Below, in pieces: positions 46,339 to 57,747 of a stretch of DNA of 64,000 nucleotides. The stretch lies in the NCBI GenBank assembly GCA_038093975.1, contig JBBPTG010000040.1:1-64000 (forward strand), written 5' to 3'. Under the pieces are notes generated by a model. That model ran no database searches. It had not been told where the DNA came from and saw only the letters and a program-made list of their open reading frames with translations. The position numbers were made by a program, and so were the translations under genes. Position 1 is the stretch's first letter; each line of letters starts with the position of its first letter. This DNA is from Chalciporus piperatus. Lineage: Eukaryota; Basidiomycota; Agaricomycetes; Boletales; Boletaceae.

Positions 46339-46411
46339 CTTGACAGTCGTGCCTGCCCCGAAATTCCACTGTACATCACAGTGGCATTTTGGAGCAGGCA
46401 CGACTGTCAAG
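46339..46411. repeat. 34-bp inverted repeat with 5-bp loop (MITE-like hairpin)
   Basis: Left arm 46339-46372 (CTTGACAGTCGTGCCTGC...), loop ACATC, right arm 46378-46411. The arms pair with only 3 mismatches in 34. It lies in the spacer between the LCL3 and GPI-anchor genes. It looks like joined terminal inverted repeats of a small DNA transposon; no target duplication was identified. Confidence 0.8.
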
Positions 46412-46684
46412 GTCACGCAAATGACGAATACATCAGAAGTCCGCAGTCGGCTGGTGCCATCTCGCTCCCACAACGTCGTGGTAACTGCCACCCGCAGTAG
46501 ATAGGGTGAACAAATGAGAAAGGCTACACCACCTTCGGTATACTTACTTGCAACGTCAGATGTTCTGTCATCGACAGCGTGTGGGAAGCGTATTCGGAGG
46601 GTATCTCGGATGGACTTCCGCATCATCCGTATGACTGGAATTGGCAGAACCGCCATGGATAGGTCTGTGGCGCTCCGCGACGCC

Positions 46685-47948
46685 TCAGCGCCGCCAGAAC
46701 CACCACGATCTTGTGCGATCATCTGAACTGTTACTCTCGGATATGTCCTCTGGCGGTGGGCTGGTGGAAGGTGTCGGCGAGGAACCGAGGGCAACGGCGT
46801 ACCGCCTCTTGTATTCGCCGGGAGTTTCAATGTTGACACCATTCCGCCACATCCCCCTTCTTGCCGCTCTGGGAAACAAGAATCGATCAGTGGGGGTATT
46901 AGTGGGAGGGGCGGAGGCGGCGTTACCTCGCTTCTTCCTCTAGCCGCAAGAATGTTTCCAGTCCCCATGGTCCATGTTCTGCCCCAGCTTGAGTATATGT
47001 AGTCCCAGCTCCAGCACGTAACATCTCGAAGGCCAATGGACTCCCGAAATACTTGGCAAGAAACAAGGGAAGGAACCGACGGGGGATAAGAGGGACTCCG
47101 ATCTAATGGGGTACCGTCCAAACGAGGGTAAACGGGCGGGCTTGAAACGGACGAGCGACTTACGATACGACCATACTGATCTTTCCGAATGAGCTGACAA
47201 TAGATCGTCCTCCCCGCGAGACGGTTCTTAAGCCATGCCAAACTCTCCTCAGCATACGGCTGTGGGGGACGACCAAAATGACCAGCCTATGAGAGAGTGT
47301 GGGGCCACGTGAGTTAAGCGTGGTTCTCAAGAGAGGCATGGACGTACCTCCGGCGCGTCAACGCCAGCAATGCGAATATGGAGTGTCTCGGCTTTCAAAT
47401 CTGTAGCGACAGAATACCGTCGTTCGCGTCAGAATGGCAGGATGTGATGTAGGGATTAGCGGATGGGCCTAACCTTTCCACTTGTGGGGTACATTCCTGA
47501 ACTTGAGAGGCCATCGCCAGCCTATGCCAGGTGTATGATATAATCTGAAGTTGTCCGCATCGCCAACGCTATATGGCTCGTTGGTCACCTCCATCCTCCC
47601 GAAGTGCAGCCTAAAAGCATACCTTGTCACCACGCCGCGCACCCATCGCCGTCGGGCGAACACGTTGGGTGTGACCCATTCAGCGGACCTCAACCTCATT
47701 CCCCATCGTCTCCATACAGCCATGCCTCCAAGGCCTGACGCAGCTCCAAGAACGAACACGGCGACATAATCTTTCAAGAAGGCTTCACCGCAGGATTTTT
47801 CGAGGGGAAAGCTGGGGTCGTAAATGAGTGCAGAGAGGGTAGAGACGAGACTCGAAGTTGTGTAGGGTCTATGAGACGGTATAGGCGTTTCTGCGTAGTC
47901 GTATTTATCATTTGGTGGGTCTTTGCGAGGAAAGAGGAAGGAGGGCAT
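46685..47948 (-). CDS. LCL3: LCL3-like membrane-anchored endonuclease (staphylococcal nuclease fold)
   Basis: Six exons assemble into a complete protein. ATG 47948 ([17 protein letters not shown]), membrane segment [18 protein letters not shown], then after a small intron [105 protein letters not shown], and finally [20 protein letters not shown] before the stop at 46685. The family's nuclease residues (Arg in [11 protein letters not shown], Asp and Arg in RKDQYGRI) are present. In yeast LCL3 is linked to mitochondria and lifespan. It is head to head with a WD40 gene, 371 bp apart. This is the source copy; the one at 42760 is a fragment. Confidence 0.9.
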
Positions 47949-48319
47949 TGCCGCATAGCTGTCACTCGTAGGCCCAACTGCATACAACAGGGTCACAGCC
48001 ACCACTCAGCACCACTCTCGCAAGCTTGATTCTAGCTCAATCAAGTTCAGCAGAAAACCAGACAGTCAAGCCTGCGATTCCAATCGGATCAACTTTGGTC
48101 ATACCATCGCGTCCGTGTATAAAATCAGCGTCGTTTACCATGTCCTTTGAGTCTAGTCACTTGAGGTGGACCCACTAACACCAACAAAGTAATAATTTTC
48201 TCAGCGAACTCGGAGGCCAGTTCGAACTTGAACCAATACTCGCCCGATTCCAAAAGGTTTTTCGATCACCGTTCATCTCTTTGGCTTTGACTCATTCAGA
48301 CTTCTCTAGACAAACGACG
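47949..48319. promoter_or_regulatory. Divergent promoter of LCL3 and WD40-3
   Basis: 371 bp between two starts, with a block (GTGGACCCACTAACACCAAC, about 48170) conserved in inverted form upstream of WD40-1 and, degenerate, upstream of the WD40-2 pseudogene. Conservation in non-coding DNA may reflect recent duplication rather than function. Confidence 0.45.
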
Positions 48320-50165
48320 ATGGCTGCCTCACAAGCTCAATCACCAAACGATTTCACAGAGCTGAGTTTAGCTGGTCACCAAGAGCAAATAACTTGCGTG
48401 GCATGGCTTCCTGATGAGCGGATCGTCACTGGTTCATCGGATCGTACCATGCGGATATGGAACTGGACGACCGGCGAGCAAGAAGGCAGTCCAATGCTCC
48501 ACCAGGGTCAACTCCTGGGGATCATACCGACGAAGGATGGACGAATTATTTCATGGAGCGGCCAGGAAGCACATCTGATGCTATGGAACGTCGCCACACA
48601 GGAACTCCTACACCATGCGTACGGGAACAAGAATTATGGTTTTACTGAGGACATCGTCTTGTCCCCGAACGAAGATCTCCTCGTGAGCTATCACTGGCGC
48701 CGGATCGTCTTCTGGGAGGTGGCAAAGACGATACAAGTCAGAAATCACATTGACCCTCAGCAGACCACATCGGTGACGCAATCCAGTCGGCACGCGCTTT
48801 CCTTCTCGCCCGACGGCAATAGGCTTGCGACATATTATGACCAAGTAGAAGTCAATATTTTTGATGTAGAGAGTGGGGAACGCATCTTTGGACCATTCAG
48901 GGACAAAGAACGTTTGAACGGCATCGGTGCTATCACTTGGTCACCCGATGGTGGTCGGCTTCTTTGTGGCTGCGTGGGTGGTGAGATTCGTCACTTGGAC
49001 CCATGTACTGGAGAGACTGGCATTCGCTTGAAAGCGTTGTGGGGTTCCTCTTCCACTGGCAAGGTGATCTATATGTCCTTCTCCCGTGATGGTAAATGGC
49101 TCGCGAGTAGTTCACCTGACCGGGCTACAGTGGGTTTATGGGACACAGAATCCGGTGACCCTGCTGGAGAACCAGTCCACCTTGGGTCAGACTTCCGTGT
49201 GTCCACAATCAGATTCTCCCGCTCAGGACGGCGCATTGCATGCTGTGGGCCTGACAGTGGGAACAACTGGCGCCTCTTCATTCTTCCTGTGTCTCGGGCG
49301 AGCAAAGATAATCAACAGGTACTGTCAGCTCTTTTTTTTTATAGCTTCGTGGACTCACCCGAAGACCACAGGTTCTCCAGTCCCTTCTTGATGTGCGTTC
49401 TGTTCCACTGTGACCTTTATTGATTACATATCATGTGTTTAGCAACCCGCCGTCGTCTCATCTGATGGTCCATCCCATGCTCGCGAGATAGACATTGACT
49501 TCCTCGATGTGAGTTTGGAAGCCATGCATCCCTCTCCTGCACAATAGCTTACGCCTACTTTCGCGCTCGGTAGATTTCTGCACCACGTCAATACCTCCCC
49601 CCTCAAAATGCCTCAAGAGGCAATGCGTCCGATGCGCGTCCTCGCATGCGGAGTTCGACAGTCTCCTGGAAGTGGTGGAAGAGAATACCACGGCTTGTGC
49701 TCAATCGCCCATCTCCAGTATCCATGGGGCGCGCAGAACCGGTGAGACAATTTGCTCGTTTGTTGATTGCAAATGCTCAGAGTCTGACTTGGATAGGGAA
49801 CCCACGTCGCTTCGAGGCACACCGCGGATAGCAGTTCGAATTCCTCTCCACAGACTAGTACTCCCGGGTCTTCCGAAGATGATGCAAATGCCACGATGAT
49901 GGTCGAGTCAGATTCCGGAGAGAGCAATGAAGAGGGTACGACGGATACACCCCCTGAGGACATCGAAGTTGGTCGAGCTGGATGCTGTGGGTTACTTTCT
50001 CGTCCGAGTCGACAGACCCACGCACCACGGCAGCGACGAGACGTTCCCGCTCAACGCTCTGCACATCCCACTCGTCCACCCAATTCTGCGGATGCCGCCA
50101 CTCCTGTCCCCCCATCCACGCTTCCTGCAGTCCAAGATATTCTGGAACTTTCAGCCGTTGTATGA
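48320..50165 (+). CDS. WD40-repeat protein 3 (right arm of inverted duplication)
   Basis: ATG 48320 (MAASQAQSPNDFTELSLAG). Blades: ITCVAWLPDERIVTGSSD, RTMRIWNWTTGEQEG, LMLWNVATQELLH, IVFWEVAKTIQVRN, LSFSPDGNRLATYY, VNIFDVESGERIFGP, AITWSPDGGRLLCG, MSFSRDGKWLASSSPD, IRFSRSGRRIACCG. After the main exon, a chain of GT-AG introns gives VLQSLLD, QPAVVSSDGPSHAREIDIDF, ISAPRQYLPPQNASRGNASD, SSTVSWKWWKRIPRL, GTHVASRHTADSSSN and the final exon ESDSGESNEEGTTDTPPEDI, GRAGCCGLLSRPSR, AVQDILELSAVV, stop at 50163-50165. The frame is intact. A basic WWKR patch and a CC pair may tether it to membrane; this is inference. Confidence 0.82.
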
Positions 50166-50420
50166 TCCTCCGATACCCCTCCTGACATTTCGTAACTTTT
50201 TCACATTGGGGATTCTTACGTCGTTCCCTGGTATTTGTTTGCATTCCCATCCGAATTTTCACTGTCGAGTTGTTTTACTGCTATAGATCACCCTTGCCAT
50301 CATTTCTTCTGTTGACATTCCCCTCCGTGTCGATCTCGCGAGCTGCCATGCATATATATATATATATATATCATTCACCAACGGGAAAGAAAACTGATTG
50401 ATGGTGGGCAGAACATTGAC
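50166..50420. other. Convergent spacer with a (TA)n microsatellite
   Basis: Contains a TA dinucleotide run at about 50351-50371. No gene. Confidence 0.6.
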
Positions 50421-51240
50421 CTAGAAATCCACGATCGGGTAGAGGAAGCGGCTGGGGAAGACCTTCTTGACGCGCTCCTCGAGCCAGAAATACGGCGTGA
50501 TGTAAGTCACATCACTGGACTCCGTCGTGCCAGCACCGGCTGTGAGCAGTCCAACGAGGCCCTCCCCATCGACGACGATGGAACCAGATTCACCGGGGTT
50601 GGAGATCCAGGAGAAGGCGCCATCTTTGTGACTGTAGGGGTATACAGCAACCTCCAGAGACGTCCTCTTGAGGCCATCCTCGCCGTACTCGCGGATGGCC
50701 GACTCAATGCCGGTCAGGCGACCGAAAGTGACTCCTGTGGTCTGACCGTTTTTGACCACGAGAAGGCACTCCTCGCCGTTGGCTGGGCTGCATAGTTCGG
50801 CCTCCTCGACGACGCATTTGACTTGGAGGAGGCCGCCAAGCGGATATTTGAAGTCCAATTGGCCTTTGGGATGAGGGTGCATCTTGAACATGAAGTCGGC
50901 TGACGAGATCTTGCTGCCTGGATACAATAGTCAGGCTAGACGACCTTGGTAAGACAGATCGAAACATACCGAAATACACAACATTGCCCTTGAACGTATC
51001 CCAATTGATCTTGTCGAGGTCAAGATCATCAAGGCCCAGTCCTCCATGAACTGCTTGGGGCCGGTAGCGGAGAACGTAACCGGCGAGCACGCGCATCCTT
51101 GGCCCCCGAAGTTGTCCCACTGTGAGTTGCGAGTATTCCAGCAACTCGGGGATATTTGTACTGGAGTTAATGGTGCTAAACGAGAATGTGTGATCAGACA
51201 GTTATGGAGTATATTATAGAGTGCGTCGTACCTCAGCCAT
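50421..51240 (-). CDS. Protein with trypsin-like C-terminal domain, N-terminus uncertain
   Basis: Exons right to left: SRLQWLR (about 51240), STINSSTNIPELLEYSQLTV through INWDTFKGNVVYFG, then SKISSADFMFKMHPHPKGQL, LVVKNGQTTGVTFGRLTGIE, FSWISNPGESGSIVVDGEGL, VGLLTAGAGTTESSDVTYIT, stop at 50421. The GESGSIV loop and the preceding VKNGQTTGVTFG resemble the serine region of PA-clan (trypsin-like) peptidases, with Glu replacing the Asp of GDSG. His and Asp partners are not identified. From memory, similar C-termini occur in long uncharacterised basidiomycete proteins of several hundred residues, so this may be a truncated member. No convincing start was found upstream. Confidence 0.5.
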
Positions 51241-51696
51241 TGTAATCGCGACTGTTGGGAGAAAGGTGTAAAGACGTTAATGGAGTGAATCATCGGAGAC
51301 CACCGACTTCGCGAGCTGTTCAGACTTACAGTTGAAGGGTTTGACAAAAAAAACATAGAATGTCGGAGGACGTTCAACAATACTACCTTCTACTACCTTC
51401 CTTGTCCTCCGTGAAGCAGCATCACGAAAAACCTCCCTCCACAAATCTGAGCAACCGATCCTCGAGACCAAATCCACATTACACAAATAGATACAATCCT
51501 GTTACATGTGCTGCAACGAAGAAAGAAAAAGAAGAACGAGGATATCACGCAGACGCAAGCAAGCACGAACGCTAAAAAAGCAAAAAAGCAAAAGGGAAAA
51601 AAAAAAGAAATTCGTCAAACGGGGAGAAAACGAGGTCGACAAAGACAAGACAGTCAGACGCTCAAACTCGAAAAAAACGTGCATACCGATACGATA
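51241..51696. other. A/lysine-codon-rich spacer, possible lost 5' exons
   Basis: Between the trypsin-like gene and the RasGEF. A-rich on the plus strand (runs near 51595-51610). It may hold upstream exons of the trypsin-like gene, but I cannot join any with confidence. Confidence 0.35.
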
Positions 51697-54600
51697 CTAT
51701 AGGGGTATGAATGGCAAAGGCCGCAACACCGGATCGATATACATCATATACACCTGCTGCAATGCAGAGGCGTCCAGCCCTCGAATCCTCAAACACTTTT
51801 GGAAGAGCTTCTTGTCGATCGGAAAGTGTACCCGGCTGGCGAGGTGTTGGCCAGCGACGAGGTCTTTGATCACCCCGGCGATGAGACGTTGTTTGTGGAC
51901 GTTGATAAGTGGCTCGAGTTGCATCGAGGGCGGAAGGGGCGTGAGCGAATCAAAGACTTCGGGATGGGAAGGCGAGTCGAACGTGACGGCTTGTGGGTCG
52001 ATGTCAACAGGTACATGCGGGGCGGTAGGATCGATGAGGTCAGGAAACTTGCTATACCGATACAGCTGAGCCAAGTAAATGCCTAGAACCCGTCATCAGT
52101 CGTCAGTTCTCCCGCCAACGATCATTACATGAAAGCGACTCACCGATAAACGGCACGCAAGCAGAAGGCGTGCTCGCCTCGCCAGTTTTACTCCGTGACT
52201 GCGAGTCAGAAGTACTGCTGCTGATGATCGTCGACGCATGCGAACGAACGTCGAGTGGCTTCGCGTCCACCATGGCCGAGATCGCTGCGTGCATCGCCTT
52301 GAAATCATCCTCGGCATTCACGAACTGCGACAGCTTTTGGTATATCTGCGTTTCCCATGGCCCAACCCGACCCCAATGACGATGCATAGCCTTGTTCACC
52401 CACTCGTTCCGCAGTCCCGCCAAAATAGCCACCAGGGTATGGAAGTTACTGTGACTATACGCTTTCTGTACACCAAGACGTAAGCAAAATAACCCCCCAA
52501 CAAAACCCAGAAACAAAAACACTCACGATCGCAATCCGAATGAACTTGGCCACGAGCGTATGCCTATCACTCGGAGGCGTAAGCACAATCTCCGACGCCA
52601 CAAAATTCGCCATCAGATTAAACCTCCCTCGAACGACGGCCAACGCGCTCGTCTTCTCAGGGAGCCTACCCTCCGCTTTCCACGCCGCCCGATCCTTGAG
52701 GTACTGCGCCCAATCGAGCACGTTCACCTCTGTACACGACATCCAGTCGTCCATGATGAGTTCCTCGGGCTTGATACCCATGAACAACTCCCGATCGATC
52801 ATCGAGAAATGCTGAGCAAGTGCGTCGGCTCGGACGTTCAACACCCAACTTCGATGTGATTTCCGACCAGCAGGCGCTAGCATCTTGGGAGGCGACGTGA
52901 CCGCGATCGAAGGCGACGCGAGAGTGACCGAAGGAGACGCAAGAGAGATCGAAGGAGACGCAAGAGTGACCGAAGGAGACGCGAGAGTGCCTGAAGGAGA
53001 CGCGAGAGCGACCGAAGGCGAAGTCAAAGTCGAAGTAGGCCCCATCGGAGACCCATGCGACGTCGACGGCCTCGACGGCACCCGACTCTTCAAAATTTCC
53101 AACGGTACCGCGTCCTCCAACGCAGGCTTCGCATCCGTGACTCTCATCGGTGACGTCGGCGTCGTCCAAAACGCCATATGATCAAACGGCGTCAACGGGA
53201 ACGCCGAAGACGACCCCGAAGGAGGTGCAGAACTGAAATAATCCTCCGTGGCAGCCGAGACCGTTATCCTCGATGGCGTCACAGGTATCGAACCCCCACC
53301 ACCCCCACCTCCGACCAGCGAACGTCGATGCATAGACCCAGTCTCATGCAGATCAATATCATACGCCCCATCTTCATCGTCTCCCCCGTCCCCGTCCTCA
53401 CCTTCATCATCACCGTCCTCGTCCGCAAAGAACCGCGGCCGCTCGTCTCCAAAATCCCCAGCTGCCATCCGCTCCTGAATAGTCCGCACCCATCCATCAA
53501 CCTTGAGCGCCTTTTCTTTCCGTCGTTGGGGATTAATCTGTCCCTCGAGACGTTGCAACGCTTCGTCGACACCCCCATCGTCTTCCCCATCGTGACTCAA
53601 CGAATCGACGATCGCGTTCACCTGCCATTGTTGAATCCCAGTCCCAAGTCCTGCTCCTCCTGCTCCTCCTGCTCCACCACCACCACCACCTCCTTTTCCA
53701 CCTTCTCCGAGAGAAACAACAGAGTTCTCAGAGGCGACAGAGTCCCGTGATCGTATGCCCATCGAAGATACGCTCTCCCCAGAACGCCGTATGAACTCGA
53801 AATCCCGACGCAAGGGGAGTTTACGCCCCGGTTTCCTCAACCCCGGAGGCGGTGGCACGTTATCCGCATGTGCCTCCGAAGACGTATCCGACAAATCAAG
53901 ATCGTCGATCGACACGACGTCGAATCGCCACGGAGGTTGTGCTTGCACCTGTGCCACGAGCGGATTGAGCCTCGACGTCGAAGACAAGATCGACCCAAAG
54001 GATTCCGTGGAATGCGTCCGCGTCGAGAGCGCCCGAGAGAGCGCGGAAAGGGACGACTTGAATGAGATCGGTCGACGACTCGTCGTCGTTGCCGTCTCCG
54101 CATGTTCCTCTTCCTCCTCTGTCACCTCCGACACCGAACGCAAATGTTGCGAAGACGAAGACGGCCCCGCGACCTTTACCCCATCATCCACCCGCAACGA
54201 CGAGCCACCGCTCTCCCCCCGCGAGCGTCCAGCACCCAACGATGATGATGATGATGCTGATGAGGATGAAGACGAGGACGACGACAACACCACGCCCGCA
54301 CTCGCTCCCACTCCTGCACCCAAACTCGAAAAAGACGACAACGGCTCCCCAACCCCCGGCGGCTCGATCATCTTCAAATACTCCCCAACCCCACCTCTCA
54401 CACCCAACAACTCCCCTCCGGCAATCAACTCGAGATCAAACGCAGACACGTTCGCAGGAACAGCTATCCCCGTATCCACTGTCTGTCTTGAATTCAACAC
54501 CCGTTTCCACCGTCCTAGTCTCCCGATCGTCTTGACGAAGACGCGGGAAAGAGCGCCTTGGGAGGAGAATGTCATGGGTGGGGCGGATTGGGGGGCCATG

Positions 54601-57364
54601 GGTGTAGAGCCAGGGGAGACGGAGATACTGGCTCGACTTTGTTGGAGGATGTTTCGTTGGAGAGGTTGTTGAAGAATAGCCGTCGAAGTGATCGCACCCG
54701 CACGAGCTGCAGCGACGACGCCAGCCGTACCAAACGAGAAGGTATTCCCCGACTCTCCACCACTCCCGAGGAAAACAGACATGCCATCGTCGGGTGCGAA
54801 ATCGAGATCGACGTCCGAATCGTCTTGATCCTTTGAAATCGCCTCTGCAAACTTGTCCCCGAGGAGATGCGTCGGCCGAGGTTTCGTCGATACGCTGTGT
54901 CGCGCAGACGTCGATCCATATCGACGGCGTATATGCGCCTCTTTACAATCCTTGACCACCTTGATCAACTTCCTCACGATGCTCTACAAAACACAAAACA
55001 CAACTCGCTCGTTCAGTACACCAACCCCAAATACCACAAGACCAAAACAACGGAAAGAATCAAGGGAAACCACTCACCAACCCATCCTGATGTCTCTTCA
55101 ACACCGGATCCTTGACCAACGAATTCAACCAACTCGCCAACAACAACCTCAACTCCCGATTCGGCAAAAAATCCATCACGAAAAACGTCAACAACCAATA
55201 CCTAATCGCCACAAACGTCCGTACCCGCACGATCTTCCTCGCCAAATCATCTTCTATGGTAGCGTGACCACTCAGGCTCCAGTGGAAACGACAGATGAGG
55301 AGGTGACAGAGATCGACGGCAGAGATGTAGGTACGGTAGGTGAGGAAGAAGTTGAGGAGTTCGTCATAGTTGAAGTCGGAAGTCAGTTGGGCGATCCAGC
55401 GTTCGATAGTGGCAGCGAGAAGAACGCGACTGCTGCTGCTGACGTTGCTGGTGGAGGGATCGTGTGTTGAGACACGGACGCTGGGAATGTCGACAGAGAG
55501 TTTGCCGCGCCGGGAATTGGCGGGCGATGAGATACCAGTCCGACTGCTCTGAGATATCGAAATATCATCTGTGTCCGCGTCGGGGATAGCCTGCATCTCT
55601 CCCCATAGGACGAACCGAGGGTCGTCGCGTGGAGCTGCGCTATCGTCCGCGCGCAAAGACATCTTGATCGTCGTCTCCCCAGCCGAATCAGGAAATAGCC
55701 GGTCCAAAAGTGGAAGACCGCGGTAAGTCTGCAGTACATCGAAGACCTCCGCAGAGTACCGCGAGTGCATGCTCGTCTCCGGCAGCGGCGCAAGCTCCGG
55801 ATCAGACGGCGGGATATCAGAATCGTCCCCGAACGGCGAGACAGCAACGCGCGGAGGTGGTGATGGCGAGCTTCCCGGTTCGACGCTCTCGAAGACATCC
55901 GTCTCGGGAGTAGGAGACGGCGCATTGCTCCCAACATGTCGCATCATGTCGTCAGCCCGTGCAGTCAACCCAGACTCGAAGGACTGCATTTCACGGAGGG
56001 CGCGAGGCAAAGGGAGATATATCGAATCCTCCTGTCGAGCAGGCGAGTCGAAAGTGATCCCAGGACCAAACGGATATGGGGTATAACCACTCTCAGATGA
56101 CCCAGACACTGAGCTACCCCCACTATAAGGCGACGGTGGGGCCGTACCACTCGCCCACTGCATCGCCACGCCAAAGGTATCCCCGGTGACTGATGGCTTC
56201 GGTATCTCCAGGGGAGGAACCTCCGACGGTAACGGACGAGGCATGTCTGCGCCCGTCACACTATGTGAATGTGTCCGACCCGTTGGGGTAGGCTGCCTCG
56301 ACGGACTCTCTGAAGAAGACGTACCGATCGCGACGCCAAACATATCCGGAATCGACTTTGTGCGTCGAAGTAGTTTACGCGTCGACGTCGTACCCGTATC
56401 TTCCGCGGGTCCCAGCTTGGGTGTCGCACCGGCTTTGGGCTTGTTCTGCGTGAGGATGTTGTGCATGCTCATGCGAGATCTACCCCTGAAGGAACGACCG
56501 TGGGACTGAGAAAACTGAGAAACGGAGACGTCGATCGAAGTCGAGACCTTTTGAGCCATCGACTCTGCTTCTGCTGCCGGCGCGATTGCATCACGGTGGC
56601 TGTTGTAAAACATCAACGAATCAGACCGCCACACAAAAACAAAAAGCACAAGAGAATCACTGACCCGACGCGAAACATTTGTTTTCCATGCTGATTCACA
56701 AACGCTGTGATGGCATAAGGCGACCGAACGTCCTTGCCAACGCCAATGTACTGATCGTATCTTCGCTTGAGTTCCCTTGCAGCAGGACCCGAAGAAGTCT
56801 CGACGAAGCTTCCATCGGCTAAAAACAATACCACCATATATATTTTAGTAAATTCAAGTCAGCGAAAAGACAAAAGAAGATCGTCGTCCGTGTCCGTAAT
56901 CATTGGTCGGGTTCGGGAACAACAAAGAGCACCGGCAAATCTTTGAACAAGAGTTGAAACATGCTTCGCATCAAATGTGACTTACGCGCAATGGAAATAT
57001 CGGCAGTGGCCACTTCTGGAGGAAGCGATTCCCAATTATTGTCGGACGTCATGAGCGCATGCGAGAAAGCCACGGATGACGGCGATTTGTTGAGGGAAGG
57101 TGTCGGGAATGGAAGCAGGAGATGGGGTGCGGTGCTATCGGATACGGGAAGAGAGTGAGGACGAGATGCCGAAGATGATATTGAATGCGTTGTTGTTTGT
57201 GATGCTTCTATTGCTGTTTCGGAGGTAGGGTGGTCTATTATTGAATCCGATGCTGATGAATGAAATGGTGGTGGTAGTACAGTAGCGTCAGGGCTGATGA
57301 AGAGGACGGGTGTCGTTGGAGACGACGTATTGTTGTTGTCGTGATCCGAGGTCATTTCTGACAT
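51697..57364 (-). CDS. Ras guanine-nucleotide exchange factor (RasGEF_N plus CDC25-type catalytic domain)
   Basis: Large multi-exon gene, about 1700 residues. ATG 57364 (MSEMTSDHDNNNTSSP), Ser-rich, then after an intron (donor about 56986, acceptor about 56822) PDGSFVETSSGPAARELKRR, YDQYIGVGK. The next exon has a disordered stretch then RasGEF_N (LNFFLTYRTYISAVDLCHLL, FVMDFLPNRELRLLLASWLN, around 55400-55080). A very long low-complexity exon follows with Ser/Asp/Gly runs and the LASPSVT repeats. The catalytic domain comes last: FSMIDRELFMGIKPEELIMD, CTEVNVLDWAQYLKDR, SNFHTLVAILAGLRNEWVNK, CVPFIG, LAQLYRYSKFPDLIDP and a C-terminus ending FIPL at 51697. It would activate a Ras-family GTPase; the domain order resembles fungal Cdc25/Lte1-type exchangers. 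Its promoter is shared with ASF1. Confidence 0.9.
52891..53030 (-). repeat. 21-bp coding repeat in the RasGEF gene
   Basis: Six to seven imperfect copies encode the heptapeptide L-A-S-P-S-x-x (LASPSVT, LASPSIS, LASPSGT). In frame, in the disordered linker before the catalytic domain; likely polymorphic. Confidence 0.85.
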
Positions 57365-57733
57365 GTTCGATTCGTTTGATGGAGAGTAAAGTTGCTATAT
57401 CAATATTCATGCAGATGAAGAACGGGAAGAACGGAGGGAGAGGCGAGTCGAACACCAATACGACGTCGAAGATGGCGAGCGTTTTTGAGGGACTGTAAGG
57501 AGGTATGTTTGCGATCACAGATGCAAGAACAAAACAGAGTCGGACGTGTGGAAAGTGGGATTCGTGTTTGCGAGTGGGCGGTCGTCCGAGGGCAACCAAT
57601 CAGAGGTCGACTTGAGGTCGTTGTCGTTGTCGTCGGTGTCGTTGACGGATGTTCTTGTGCTCGTACGCGACGTCGAGAAAGAACAAAACAGTGTCAGTGA
57701 CACTGACAGCCTACAGGTGTTCGTTCCTTCACG
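57365..57733. promoter_or_regulatory. RasGEF-proximal half of a divergent promoter
   Basis: About 370 bp upstream of the RasGEF start. It ends at the LINE target duplication; the other half (61032-61095) lies beyond the LINE next to ASF1. It includes the near-palindrome CAGTGTCAGTGACACTGACAG (about 57690). Confidence 0.5.
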
Positions 57734-57747
57734 TGAGTCACTTTTCC
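57734..57747. repeat. LINE target-site duplication, left copy
   Basis: TGAGTCACTTTTCC, identical to 61018-61031. Confidence 0.95.

Larger units (their letters stand above)
47600..50165. repeat. Inverted duplication, right arm
   Basis: Holds the 5' part of LCL3 and the WD40-3 gene, mirrored at 40462-43060. The intact LCL3 on this side suggests the right arm is the original and the left arm the copy. Confidence 0.75.

Noticed and set aside
46315..46684. Extension of the LCL3 frame through the foldback repeat
   Set aside because: LCL3 homology ends with GEYKRRY and a stop at 46685 in the correctly spliced frame. The longer frame is an unspliced artefact.
53755..54672. 305-aa plus-strand frame
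   Set aside because: It is antisense to the low-complexity RasGEF exon, and its composition mirrors that exon's codons.
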